Of a stretch of 64,000 bases of DNA, positions 7,086-14,832 are shown one piece after another. Location of the stretch: assembly GCA_041671505.1 (NCBI GenBank), contig JBAZBK010000013.1, positions 103,607 to 167,606 of the forward strand. The letters are read 5' to 3'. The position numbers and the translations under genes are program-made. Below the pieces are notes generated by a model, which was given only the letters and a program-made list of their open reading frames with translations, did no database searches and was not told where the DNA came from. The DNA comes from JACPDH01 sp041671505 (GTDB taxonomy: Bacteria; Acidobacteriota; Thermoanaerobaculia; Gp7-AA8). The first letter of the stretch is position 1. Every line of letters starts with the position of its first letter.

Positions 7086-8956
7086 GCGGTGGACGCCTCT
7101 TCGATCGACAGTCCGACCGCCTTCATCAATGCGAGGGCGTTGCTTCGCGCGACGACGCCGTCGCGCATCCGGTAGTCGAAGACCATCCGGTCGCCTTCCA
7201 TGTGATCCTCGAAATGGACGTTGCGGGCCCGGTCGCCTAACTCGTCGGCCATTTTCGCCAGCGCAAGGTCGTGCGTCGACACGAGGCCGATCGCGCCTCG
7301 CCCCACGAGCGTCCGGATCACGGCGCGCGCGCCGATCAGACGGTCGTGCGAATTCGTCCCATGGAGGATTTCGTCGAGCAGGAAGAGCACTCCGGGCCCC
7401 TCGGAGGCGAGGTCGACGATCTGGCGCAGACGGAGGATCTCCGCGTAGAACTTCGACTGGCCGGCGGCAAGCGAGTCGTTGATCCTGATCGACGCGCCGA
7501 TTCGGATCGGCGTGAGGCGCATTGACGCGGCGCAGACCGGTGCCCCGGTCAGCGCGAGGACGCTGTTCACGCCGACGGCGCGCATCATCGTGCTCTTGCC
7601 CGACATGTTCGATCCGCTGACGATCAGCAACCGTGACGGCTCTCCGATCGCGACGTCGTTGTCGATTCGACGGTCGTCAGGGATGAGTGGATGGCCGAGC
7701 GCCGTCGCCTCGACGATCGGATCGCCGTCCTCGATCGTCGGGTAAACCTGCTCCGGCCGCTCGAACGCGAAGGAGGCGAGCGAGAGCATCGCCTCAAGGT
7801 CTGCCGAGGTATCGATCCAGCGCGGGACGTTGCGGCCGTGACGCTCGCGCCACGCGGCGAGCCGGATCGCGATGTTCGTTCTCCAGAGCAGAATCGGCGC
7901 GATCGCCGCGAAGAACGGATTCCTCGCCGAGTCGAAGAGCTCGATGAGACGCTCGAGCCCCGCGATCGCGCGCGATGCGCTGACGTCTCCCGTGACGAGA
8001 GCGGCGCGCAGCGCCTCGAGCCGCGGCGCAACGAACGAACGCGACTCGACGATGGTCAGCAGCTCGGCGAGCACGCGGAGGTCGGCTCCGGCCCGCTCGA
8101 CGCCGGCGAGCGACGAGGCGACACGCGCGCGGAGCGGGAAGGCGAGCGCGGCCTGGAAGATCATCAGTACGAGCAGCGGAAGATGGCCCCATCCGAGCAC
8201 CGGCCAACGGGCGACGAGCGACGACGACATCGCCGGCTCGCTCAGTCCCACGAGCGACACGAAGAACGACGGCAGCGCGAGCGCGAGCGCCGGGGCCCCC
8301 GCGATTCCGAGCGCGAGCGCGATCCGGCGGATCACCGGAGAGAACGAGGCGCCTCCCTCCGACGCCCAGGCCGAAAGCTGCGCCGCGTCGACCGCGGTCT
8401 TCACGTCATCTCCGGCGAGCGCGATCTGCTCACGCAGGTCGAGATCCTCGGTCAGCTCGGCGATCGCCGCCTGTCGCGCGCGCGCCTCTCCGGCGCTCGC
8501 GGGCGACTTCAGCCACGCTGCGAGTCGCGCCTCGCCGGCCGGGGTTCTCGCGACCGAGATCCGCTCGAAGAGCGACGCCGGTCCGAAAAGGTCGAGGTCG
8601 TCGGCGTAGGGATGCGCGGGATCGGCGAAGCGCTCGCCTCCGTTTCCTTTGCCCGCCCAGGCGTCGGTCAGCCGGGCGATTCCCCACTGGTAGAGCGAGA
8701 CGATGCGCGTGTTGGCGGCGATCGAATCGCGCACCTTCTGCTGGATCGCCACGAGCACCGCGAACACCGCGAGAGGAGCGATCGGCACCCAGATGGGAGC
8801 GCTCCGGTTGACCCAGGCGATCCACGCTGCGGCGACCGCGATCGCGAAGATCGCGAGCCGCATGTTCGAGATCGCGCGGTCCTGCGCGCCGAGCCTCTCG
8901 CCTTCGTTCTTGCGCGCCCTCAGGCGCAGCTCGTACTCGGTTCGCGGATTTCGCAT
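7082..8956 (-). CDS. Membrane-anchored MutS-family ATPase
   Basis: The 624-residue protein carries the MutS core and ATPase domains without the N-terminal mismatch-binding domains. Two hydrophobic helices lie near residues 30-70 and further ones near 205-275, which is unlike true MutS. The ATPase part is intact: Walker A GSNMSGKST (about residue 450), Walker B LFLLDEILHGTNS, and the STHDLAL switch. Such proteins occur widely as MutS-related membrane proteins of unknown role. A start at 8956 is supported because the conserved N-terminal helical segment follows directly. It is convergent with pgeF, sharing four bases at the stops. Confidence 0.88.
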   Translation of the reverse strand: MRNPRTEYELRLRARKNEGERLGAQDRAISNMRLAIFAIAVAAAWIAWVNRSAPIWVPIAPLAVFAVLVAIQQKVRDSIAANTRIVSLYQWGIARLTDAWAGKGNGGERFADPAHPYADDLDLFGPASLFERISVARTPAGEARLAAWLKSPASAGEARARQAAIAELTEDLDLREQIALAGDDVKTAVDAAQLSAWASEGGASFSPVIRRIALALGIAGAPALALALPSFFVSLVGLSEPAMSSSLVARWPVLGWGHLPLLVLMIFQAALAFPLRARVASSLAGVERAGADLRVLAELLTIVESRSFVAPRLEALRAALVTGDVSASRAIAGLERLIELFDSARNPFFAAIAPILLWRTNIAIRLAAWRERHGRNVPRWIDTSADLEAMLSLASFAFERPEQVYPTIEDGDPIVEATALGHPLIPDDRRIDNDVAIGEPSRLLIVSGSNMSGKSTMMRAVGVNSVLALTGAPVCAASMRLTPIRIGASIRINDSLAAGQSKFYAEILRLRQIVDLASEGPGVLFLLDEILHGTNSHDRLIGARAVIRTLVGRGAIGLVSTHDLALAKMADELGDRARNVHFEDHMEGDRMVFDYRMRDGVVARSNALALMKAVGLSIEEASTA

Positions 8957-9223
8957 CGACGAGCGTTTTTAGCACGAACCGGCGGGATCTCGATTGTTGA
9001 CTTTCGTTCTTCGATCGACAGTTCGGCTCCCGGGTGATCGGACACCCTGGTGGCGAATGAAGAGCGACGAACCGGGAATGGGGGAGGATCCACAATTTCC
9101 CCGGGACCTCGCGCAAGACCCGCGGTAGCGGGAGACTGGTCCGTCCCGTTCGAACAACCCCTCCCAACGATTGGTCGCGCCGCTGCTCGCGGGGCTGTAG
9201 AATCTCCCAACCCGGTCGGCGCG

Positions 9224-11095
9224 ATGACGAGAGAAGACGACAGCTTCGGCGATCTTACGATTCGAACGCAGATCTCGCGCTTCATCGAGGCTGCGCCTCC
9301 GCCCGTCGTCCAGCGCCTCCCCGCGATCGACCAGGAGTACACGGAGAAGCTAGTCGCGTCGGGGTTCTCGGTCGAGCAGATCCGCTTCCTCGACTCGGCG
9401 GTTCAGTACGCCCCCGAGGGGATCGTCGTGATGGCGCCGCGCGAGGATGGATCGCCCAAGGTCGTCTTCGTGAACGACGGCTACTGTCGCATGAGCGGCC
9501 GGCCGCGCGAGGAGATCATCGGCCAGGGACCGGCGATCTTCGCGAGCCCCGAAAGCGACAAGGCGATGGCCGACGCGCTGCTCCACCCGCTCTGCCAGCG
9601 GCGCGGGTTCAGCGGCGAGGCGCTCGCGACGCGCGCGAACGGCGCGCGTTACATCCTCGACCTGACTGTCGTCCCGGCGCACGACGCCGATGGCGCGCTC
9701 ATTTACTGGATCGCCTACATGCACGACGTGAGCGAGAAGAAGGCGCAGCTCGCGGCGCTCGAGCACCAGGTGCTCCACGACGTCCTGACCGACCTTCCGA
9801 ACCGCGCGCTGCTGGAGGACCGCCTGCAGCAGGCGATGCTCGCGGCCGAGGCCGACAGGATGAGCGTCGGGCTGGTCTTCTTCGACCTCGACGACTTCCG
9901 CGAGGTGAACGACACGTTAGGCCACCACTTTGGCGACGCGGTCCTGCGGCAGGTCGCTGCGCGAGTGCAGCCGGCGCTCCGGCCTGTCGACACCGTGTCG
10001 AGGCTCGGGGGCGACGAGTTCGCGATCCTGCTGCCGAACATCGTCGACACGCGCGACGCGATGAAGATCGCGCTCGCCGTGTACGAGGCCTTCCTCGTGC
10101 CGTTCGACATCGAGGGGCAGACCTTCGAGGTCGGCGCGAGCGTCGGCGTCGCCGTGTCGCCGACACACTCGAACGACGCGGTCGGGCTGATGCGTTGCGC
10201 GGAGGTGGCGATGTACGCCGCCAAGAACTCGCGCAACGGCTACCTTCCGTACGCGCCCGACCAGGAAACGGCAACGATCACGAGCCTCGCGCTGCGCGTC
10301 GACCTCCGGGAGGCGATCGAGCACAACCAGCTGGTCCTCTACTACCAGCCGAAGATCCACCTGCGGAGCGGCCTCGTCACCCGGGTGGAGGCTCTCGTCC
10401 GCTGGCTCCATCCCGAGCGCGGGCTGATGCAGCCCGACCAGTTCATTCCTCTTGCCGAGCGCTCGGCGCTGATCAAGCAGCTGACCGACTGGGTGCTCGA
10501 CGGGGCGCTCGCGCAGTGCAGGGCCTGGCAGGAGGCGGGGTTCCCGCTTCACGTCGCGGTCAACCTTCCGACGCAGAGCCTGCTCGAGCCGTTCCTTCCG
10601 CAGCGCGTGTCGCGTCTCCTCGACAAGTGGGGGCTCGACCCGCGCGTGCTCAAGCTGGAGATCACCGAGAGCGGGATCATGGCCGATCCCCCGCACGTGC
10701 TCGCAATCCTTCACCTCCTCCGGACGCTCGGCGTCCGCCTCTCGCTCGACGACTTCGGCACCGGCTATTCGTCACTCGTCCACATGCGCCACCTTCCGGT
10801 CGACGAGATCAAGATCGACAAGTCGTTCATCATGGGGATGCGCCACAACGAGAGCGACGGGGCGATCGTCCGCACGATCATCTCGCTCGCGCATTCGCTC
10901 GGCCACGAGGTCGTCGCCGAAGGCGTCGACGACGAGGAGACGTTCAAGATTCTCTCCGAGCTCGGCTGCGATCTCGCGCAGGGCTACTACCTCACTCCGC
11001 CGCTGCCGGCCGACGAGCTGATGAAGTGGCTCGAGAAGTCGCGCTGGGGTGAGGGCGCGACCGAGGTGCTGCGGAAGGGAAAAACGACGCACTGA
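9224..11095 (+). CDS. PAS-GGDEF-EAL protein (c-di-GMP turnover)
   Basis: From the ATG at 9224 the product is 623 residues with three domains. A PAS domain (about 50-165) has DSAVQYAPEGIVV and ends in a PAC-type WIAYMHDVSE. A GGDEF domain (about 180-340) has intact RLGGDEFAILLP, so it should be an active diguanylate cyclase. An EAL domain (about 350-605) has EALVRWLHPE, LEITESG, LDDFGTGYSS, DEIKIDKSF and DLAQGYY. The usual AEGVE glutamate appears as AEGVDD, so phosphodiesterase activity is probable but not certain. The frame is open upstream to 9050, but low-complexity, less coding-like sequence there favours 9224. No transmembrane segment is seen. Confidence 0.9.
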   Translation: MTREDDSFGDLTIRTQISRFIEAAPPPVVQRLPAIDQEYTEKLVASGFSVEQIRFLDSAVQYAPEGIVVMAPREDGSPKVVFVNDGYCRMSGRPREEIIGQGPAIFASPESDKAMADALLHPLCQRRGFSGEALATRANGARYILDLTVVPAHDADGALIYWIAYMHDVSEKKAQLAALEHQVLHDVLTDLPNRALLEDRLQQAMLAAEADRMSVGLVFFDLDDFREVNDTLGHHFGDAVLRQVAARVQPALRPVDTVSRLGGDEFAILLPNIVDTRDAMKIALAVYEAFLVPFDIEGQTFEVGASVGVAVSPTHSNDAVGLMRCAEVAMYAAKNSRNGYLPYAPDQETATITSLALRVDLREAIEHNQLVLYYQPKIHLRSGLVTRVEALVRWLHPERGLMQPDQFIPLAERSALIKQLTDWVLDGALAQCRAWQEAGFPLHVAVNLPTQSLLEPFLPQRVSRLLDKWGLDPRVLKLEITESGIMADPPHVLAILHLLRTLGVRLSLDDFGTGYSSLVHMRHLPVDEIKIDKSFIMGMRHNESDGAIVRTIISLAHSLGHEVVAEGVDDEETFKILSELGCDLAQGYYLTPPLPADELMKWLEKSRWGEGATEVLRKGKTTH

Positions 11096-11098
11096 CGT

Positions 11099-11208
11099 GG
11101 AATTGAAAATTGAAAATTGAAAATTGGAAAAAGAGGCGCCCTTTCGGGCGCCTGATGTTTAAGCGGAGGCTTTTCTTTTTCAATTTCTAATTTTCAATTT
11201 TCAATTCC
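11099..11208. repeat. Heptad-repeat inverted element, AATTGAA family, with central terminator hairpin
   Basis: Tandem 7-base units (AATTGAA) run from 11101 to about 11127. Their reverse complements run from about 11178 to 11207. Between them sits a GC-rich hairpin, AGGCGCCC-TTTC-GGGCGCCT (11134-11153). The element fills the space between two convergent genes and could terminate transcription both ways. A second member is at 23049-23156. Confidence 0.88.
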
Positions 11209-11214
11209 GCCTTA

Positions 11215-12243
11215 CTAGGCGGTCAGCTTCTCCCAGTCCGAGTCCGGCGCGTCCTGCGCGAGGAGGAGGCCGCCGTCGGAGCCGATGAAGACCGGGTCTT
11301 CGAGCGCCTTCACTTTTCCTCCGCCGATCTGATCGAGCCCCTTCTGCAGCGCCTCGGCGAGTCCGGGGATCAGGCCCCCGCCGCCCGAGAGGATCACGTT
11401 GTTCCGCACCTTCTCCTGGAACTCCGGTTCCACGCGCGAGATGAGGTCGATCATCGTCTCGACCGACGGCGCGACGAGCGACTCGCACGCGGTGCGCATC
11501 TCGATCGTGATGTCGAGATCGGTCGGCACCCCGCGGATCGGCGCCTGAACGATCACTGGTGACTTCGGATTGCCGACGAACGAGAACTTCTCCTTCCACT
11601 CGCGGACCATGTAGACGGTGAAGACCGCGTCGGGGTAGCGCGCCTGGATCAGCTTTGCCAGCTGATCGTCGACGAAGTCGCCCGCGGTCGTGAGCGTCCG
11701 CTGGTCTTCCTCCGTCGGATAGCGGCCGCGCATGACGACGAAGTCGGTCGTTCCCGCGCCGATGTCGACCACCATCGAGTGGAGGAGCGCCTCGAGCCCG
11801 TACGCGACGGCGAACGGCTCGGAGACGATCATCAGGTTGTCGACGATTCCCTTGAGCGCGTTGCGGAGGTACTGCTTGTTGGTCCGCAGCGAAGCAGCCG
11901 GCACGCCGACGACGGCGCGCGTGGTGCCCGTGCCGTCGACCTTCGCGCCGACGAGCGTCAGCAGGTGGCGCAGCAGCTCGCGGACCGCCTCGACGTCCTT
12001 CTCCGATCCTTCCTTCAGAAGGCCGCGCTCGAGCGGGCGGTGCAAGTCGAGCATCGACCTGTTGGAGAGCGCCTCGTGCCCGATGAGCACCGTGCGCTTG
12101 AGCACCTTCTTCGCGACCATGTCGACCGGCCAGCCGACGAAACTCTCGACGACGAACTTCTCGCCGTTCGACGCAGAAATCGCGCTGCGCGACGTCCCGA
12201 GGTCGATGCCCACGTTCAAAACGTGTTGCGCTTCCTTACCCAT
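11215..12243 (-). CDS. MamK-like bacterial actin
   Basis: The 342-residue protein is an actin-fold ATPase (HSP70/MreB/ParM superfamily). Motifs are phosphate-1 GIDLGTSRSA, connect/phosphate-2 VDIGAGTTDF and adenosine-binding LSGGGGLIPGL. Beyond these, it resembles the magnetosome actin MamK along its length: SVVGYP-like FVGWPVD, the LDL-RPLERG segment, SEPFAVAYGL, EDQ-TLT-AG and KEKFSFVG. It lacks the MreB membrane-binding N-terminus. No other magnetosome gene is in the window. It starts three bases after the amidase stop, so the two form one transcription unit; a role in positioning cell-wall or envelope functions is an inference. Confidence 0.85.
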   Translation of the reverse strand: MGKEAQHVLNVGIDLGTSRSAISASNGEKFVVESFVGWPVDMVAKKVLKRTVLIGHEALSNRSMLDLHRPLERGLLKEGSEKDVEAVRELLRHLLTLVGAKVDGTGTTRAVVGVPAASLRTNKQYLRNALKGIVDNLMIVSEPFAVAYGLEALLHSMVVDIGAGTTDFVVMRGRYPTEEDQRTLTTAGDFVDDQLAKLIQARYPDAVFTVYMVREWKEKFSFVGNPKSPVIVQAPIRGVPTDLDITIEMRTACESLVAPSVETMIDLISRVEPEFQEKVRNNVILSGGGGLIPGLAEALQKGLDQIGGGKVKALEDPVFIGSDGGLLLAQDAPDSDWEKLTA

Positions 12244-12246
12244 GCC

Positions 12247-13308
12247 TCAGATTCCTTTCTCCGCCTCACCACCCCTGACCCGGGCGTAGGCCACAATCCC
12301 TTTGAAGAGTGCGTCAGCGATCCGCTGACGGTACGTGTCGGTCTCGAGCAGCTTTGCCTCGTCCTTGTTCGAGAGGCATGCGACTTCCGCGAGGATCGCG
12401 GGCATCTCGGTCGCGACGAGCACCACGAAGGGAGCCTTGCGCACCCCCCAGTTCTCCAGGTACGGATTGACCGACACGAGGTCGCCGTGAAGGCTCTTCT
12501 GGATCGACTCGGCGAGCGCGCGAGACTCGTCTTGCCTTACGTCGGCGTAGATCCCTTCGAGGAGGCGCCGGTAGTCGGCGAGGGTGTAGCCCGAGCCGCG
12601 GTTCTCCGACGCGGCGAGCTCGTTCAGCATCGGGTCGTCCGTGGGACCGAGGTAGTACGTTTCGATGCCGCGGATCGCGTGGCTCCCGCGGATCGAGTTC
12701 ACGTGGATCGAGACGAAGATGTCTCCCGACGACTGGTTCGCGATGTTCGCGCGGGCCCGCAGCGGCACGGTGCGGTCCTCCGCGCGCGTGACTTCGACGT
12801 CGAACCCGGCCTGGCGCAGCATCTTCTCGAGCCGCGTGTTGATGTCGAGCGTGATGTCTTTCTCGAGGAGCTCGCCCGACACCGTGCCGGGATCGCTGCC
12901 GCCATGCCCCGCGTCGAGGATCACGCGCCGTACGCTGAGGTTCAGCGCTGCGACGTCGATCGGAACCGGCAGGTCGGTGAAGACTCTGTCGGCGGGCATC
13001 GCAGCGGGCGCCGTCCGGGAGGGGTGTGGCGCAACCGGTCGCGCCGACGCGACGGTTACTGCGGGCGTTGTCGCGACGGCTGCGACCGCGTGTCTGTTGT
13101 CGAACGGGAACTCGCCCGTGACCGCGGAGACGAGAAGCGTCGACGCAAGCAGGCTCACGGGGAGCAGCACCATGTAGGTGCGCCGCATCCACGCGCGTGA
13201 GGGGTGCCTGCGGCGGAGCGTCCACGGACCGAAACCTCGAATCGTATCGAGGTTGTCCGACACCGCCCCGCTCACAAGCCGGCGTTTGACCCGCTTGAGC
13301 TTACCCAT
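12247..13308 (-). CDS. N-acetylmuramoyl-L-alanine amidase (Amidase_3)
   Basis: The 353-residue protein has one N-terminal transmembrane segment (about 40-60, YMVLLPVSLLASTLLV) after a basic cytoplasmic stretch. An Ala/Pro linker follows, then a zinc-dependent Amidase_3 domain (about 140-345). Zinc and catalytic residues are visible in ILDAGHGGSDPG (His), the DITLDINTRLE Glu helix, VSIHVNS (His) and ILAEVACLSN (Glu). It should cleave the amide between MurNAc and the stem peptide in the periplasm. The ATG at 13308 was preferred over an upstream TTG at 13356. The MamK-like gene is directly downstream. Confidence 0.92.
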   Translation of the reverse strand: MGKLKRVKRRLVSGAVSDNLDTIRGFGPWTLRRRHPSRAWMRRTYMVLLPVSLLASTLLVSAVTGEFPFDNRHAVAAVATTPAVTVASARPVAPHPSRTAPAAMPADRVFTDLPVPIDVAALNLSVRRVILDAGHGGSDPGTVSGELLEKDITLDINTRLEKMLRQAGFDVEVTRAEDRTVPLRARANIANQSSGDIFVSIHVNSIRGSHAIRGIETYYLGPTDDPMLNELAASENRGSGYTLADYRRLLEGIYADVRQDESRALAESIQKSLHGDLVSVNPYLENWGVRKAPFVVLVATEMPAILAEVACLSNKDEAKLLETDTYRQRIADALFKGIVAYARVRGGEAEKGI

Positions 13309-13389
13309 TTCCACTCTGCCTTTGGCATTGTGCAACGTTCGGGGGAAAAACGGCAATGGAAGGAGGCGGGGAAATTGCCGCGGGAGTTG

Positions 13390-13560
13390 GCGGAAAGATG
13401 AAAAGACGGGATCGGGCTCGGGCTCGGGATCGGGCTCGGGAGAAGCACCGGAGGCTTGCGATGCTCGGCACTACCTCCCGTCGGACCCCTCCGATCCCGA
13501 GCCCGATCCCGTCTTTTGACTCTTCGCCGTTCGTTGACTCTCGATCCCAAGCCCGGTCTT
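13390..13560. repeat. Inverted intergenic element with GGG-ending hexad units (CTCGGG/ATCGGG)
   Basis: The left arm (about 13397-13443) begins AAAAGACGGG and continues with 6-base units CTCGGG and ATCGGG. The right arm (13491-13520) reads GATCCCGAGCCCGATCCCG followed by TCTTTT, the reverse complement of the left-arm beginning. A shorter related piece lies at 13540-13563. About 50 bases of unrelated sequence separate the arms. The element lies in the gap upstream of the amidase gene and downstream of the reductase gene. Confidence 0.75.
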
Positions 13561-13583
13561 TGCCCGTCTACGAAGACTGGCGC

Positions 13584-14564
13584 TCAACGGGCGCTGCTCT
13601 CTTCCCCCTGCATCCACTCCCAGCAGTCCTCCAGCATCGTTTCGAGCGGCACCGGCTTGTACCCGAGCTCCCTGACTGCCTTGCCGCAGTCCGTCAGGAT
13701 CCGTTCGCAGACGAGGGCGGCGCCCTCGGGGGTGATGTCGGGTTCGCGCCGCGTCAGGTGGGAGACCAACTCGTTCACGAACGCGACCGATTTGAGCACG
13801 AACGCGGGAAGCGGCTTCGCGGGTACCGGCTTTCCAACGAGCCTGCCGATCGCTTGTAGCGCCTCGAGGAAGGTCGCGTCGACCCCGCCGAGGAGGTAGC
13901 GCTCGCCGGTGCGCCCGCGGGAGACGGCGGAGATGTGCGCGCGCGCCACTTCGCGAACGTGGCACCAGGAGCCGGCGCCAGGCGGGATGCCCGGCAGCTT
14001 GCCGTCGCGAACGAGACGGAAGAGGCGCGACCAGTTGTGCCGGTCCCAGGGGCCGACGATGTGAGGCGGATTGATGATCACGGCGTCGAGACCCTTCGCG
14101 ACGCCGTCGAGCACCTCGAGCTCCGCGGCGTGCTTCGTCCGGATGTAGTTGATCCATGACGACGCCGCGTTCGACGGCGTCGTCTCGACGACGCGCTCGT
14201 GATGGTGGCCGAAGGCGCCTACGCTCGAGGTGTGAACGAGCTTGCGCGCGCGTCGCGCGAGTGCCGCGCGGACGACGTTCGCGGTTCCTCCGACGTTGAC
14301 GAGCGTCTGCTGCGCGTCGCCGCGCTTCCACATGCTCGTGTTCCCGGCGACGTGAAAGACTGCATCGACTCCCTCGGGCATCGCCGCGAGCACCGAATCG
14401 GCGTCGGTCACGCTGCCTTCGCCTAACTCGACGCCGAGCGCGACCAGATGCCGGACGTCGGAGTCGCGCCGCACCAGCGCCACGACATCCCAGCCATCCG
14501 CACGCAGCTCGTTCACGAGATTGTGGCCGACGAAGCCGGTCGCACCGGTCACGAATGCGCGCAT
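13584..14564 (-). CDS. NAD(P)-dependent epimerase/reductase (dihydroflavonol-reductase-like SDR)
   Basis: The 326-residue extended short-chain dehydrogenase opens with the nucleotide-binding GATGFVGHNL. The catalytic triad is visible as HTSSVGAFG (Ser) and NYIRTKHAAE (Tyr-x3-Lys). The VFHVAGNTSMWK segment is typical of the dihydroflavonol-4-reductase/HpnA-like subgroup. The substrate cannot be told; hopanoid- or sugar-related oxidoreduction is possible. The ATG at 14564 was chosen because it begins directly at the Rossmann strand; the frame upstream is heptad repeat. Confidence 0.85.
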   Translation of the reverse strand: MRAFVTGATGFVGHNLVNELRADGWDVVALVRRDSDVRHLVALGVELGEGSVTDADSVLAAMPEGVDAVFHVAGNTSMWKRGDAQQTLVNVGGTANVVRAALARRARKLVHTSSVGAFGHHHERVVETTPSNAASSWINYIRTKHAAELEVLDGVAKGLDAVIINPPHIVGPWDRHNWSRLFRLVRDGKLPGIPPGAGSWCHVREVARAHISAVSRGRTGERYLLGGVDATFLEALQAIGRLVGKPVPAKPLPAFVLKSVAFVNELVSHLTRREPDITPEGAALVCERILTDCGKAVRELGYKPVPLETMLEDCWEWMQGEESSAR

Positions 14565-14580
14565 GCCCGAAGAATACAGG

Positions 14581-14832
14581 AAGGCGAGAGGCGAGAGGCG
14601 ATGAGCAGGCCGGGGGCCATAGGTCATAGGCCAGAGCAGGCAGGAATCTGGTGCTGTGGGACTTGATCAATGGGCGGTCGAGTGGGATGCCGACCGGGAA
14701 CGAAAAAGGGCACGGCGTGTGCCGTGCCCCGTTCAGTCTTCGATGACCGCCAGCCTGCTCTGGCCTCTGGCCTATGGCCTTTGGCCTCTGGCCCTTTGCC
14801 TGCTCATCGCCTCTCGCCTCTCGCCTTTCGCC
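14581..14832. repeat. Heptad-repeat inverted element, GGCGAGA/GGCCATA families, with central hairpin
   Basis: The left arm (14583-14643) holds units GGCGAGA, GGCGAGA, GGCGATG, then GGCCATA, GGTCATA and GGCCAGA. The right arm (14753-14832) holds their reverse complements in mirror order: GGCCTCT, GGCCTAT, GGCCTTT, then CGCCTCT repeats. The centre carries a strong hairpin, GGGCACGGC-GTGT-GCCGTGCCC (14708-14729). Arms have different unit counts. It fills the gap between two minus-strand genes. Confidence 0.85.

Noticed and set aside
9171..9203. Promoter TTGGTC ... TAGAAT before the GGDEF-EAL gene
   Set aside because: The spacing is 21 bases, too long for a sigma-70 promoter; the -10-like TAGAAT alone is not enough.
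11101..11207. CRISPR-like array
   Set aside because: Units of 7 bases without spacers, arranged as inverted arms; not a CRISPR layout, and no cas genes are nearby.
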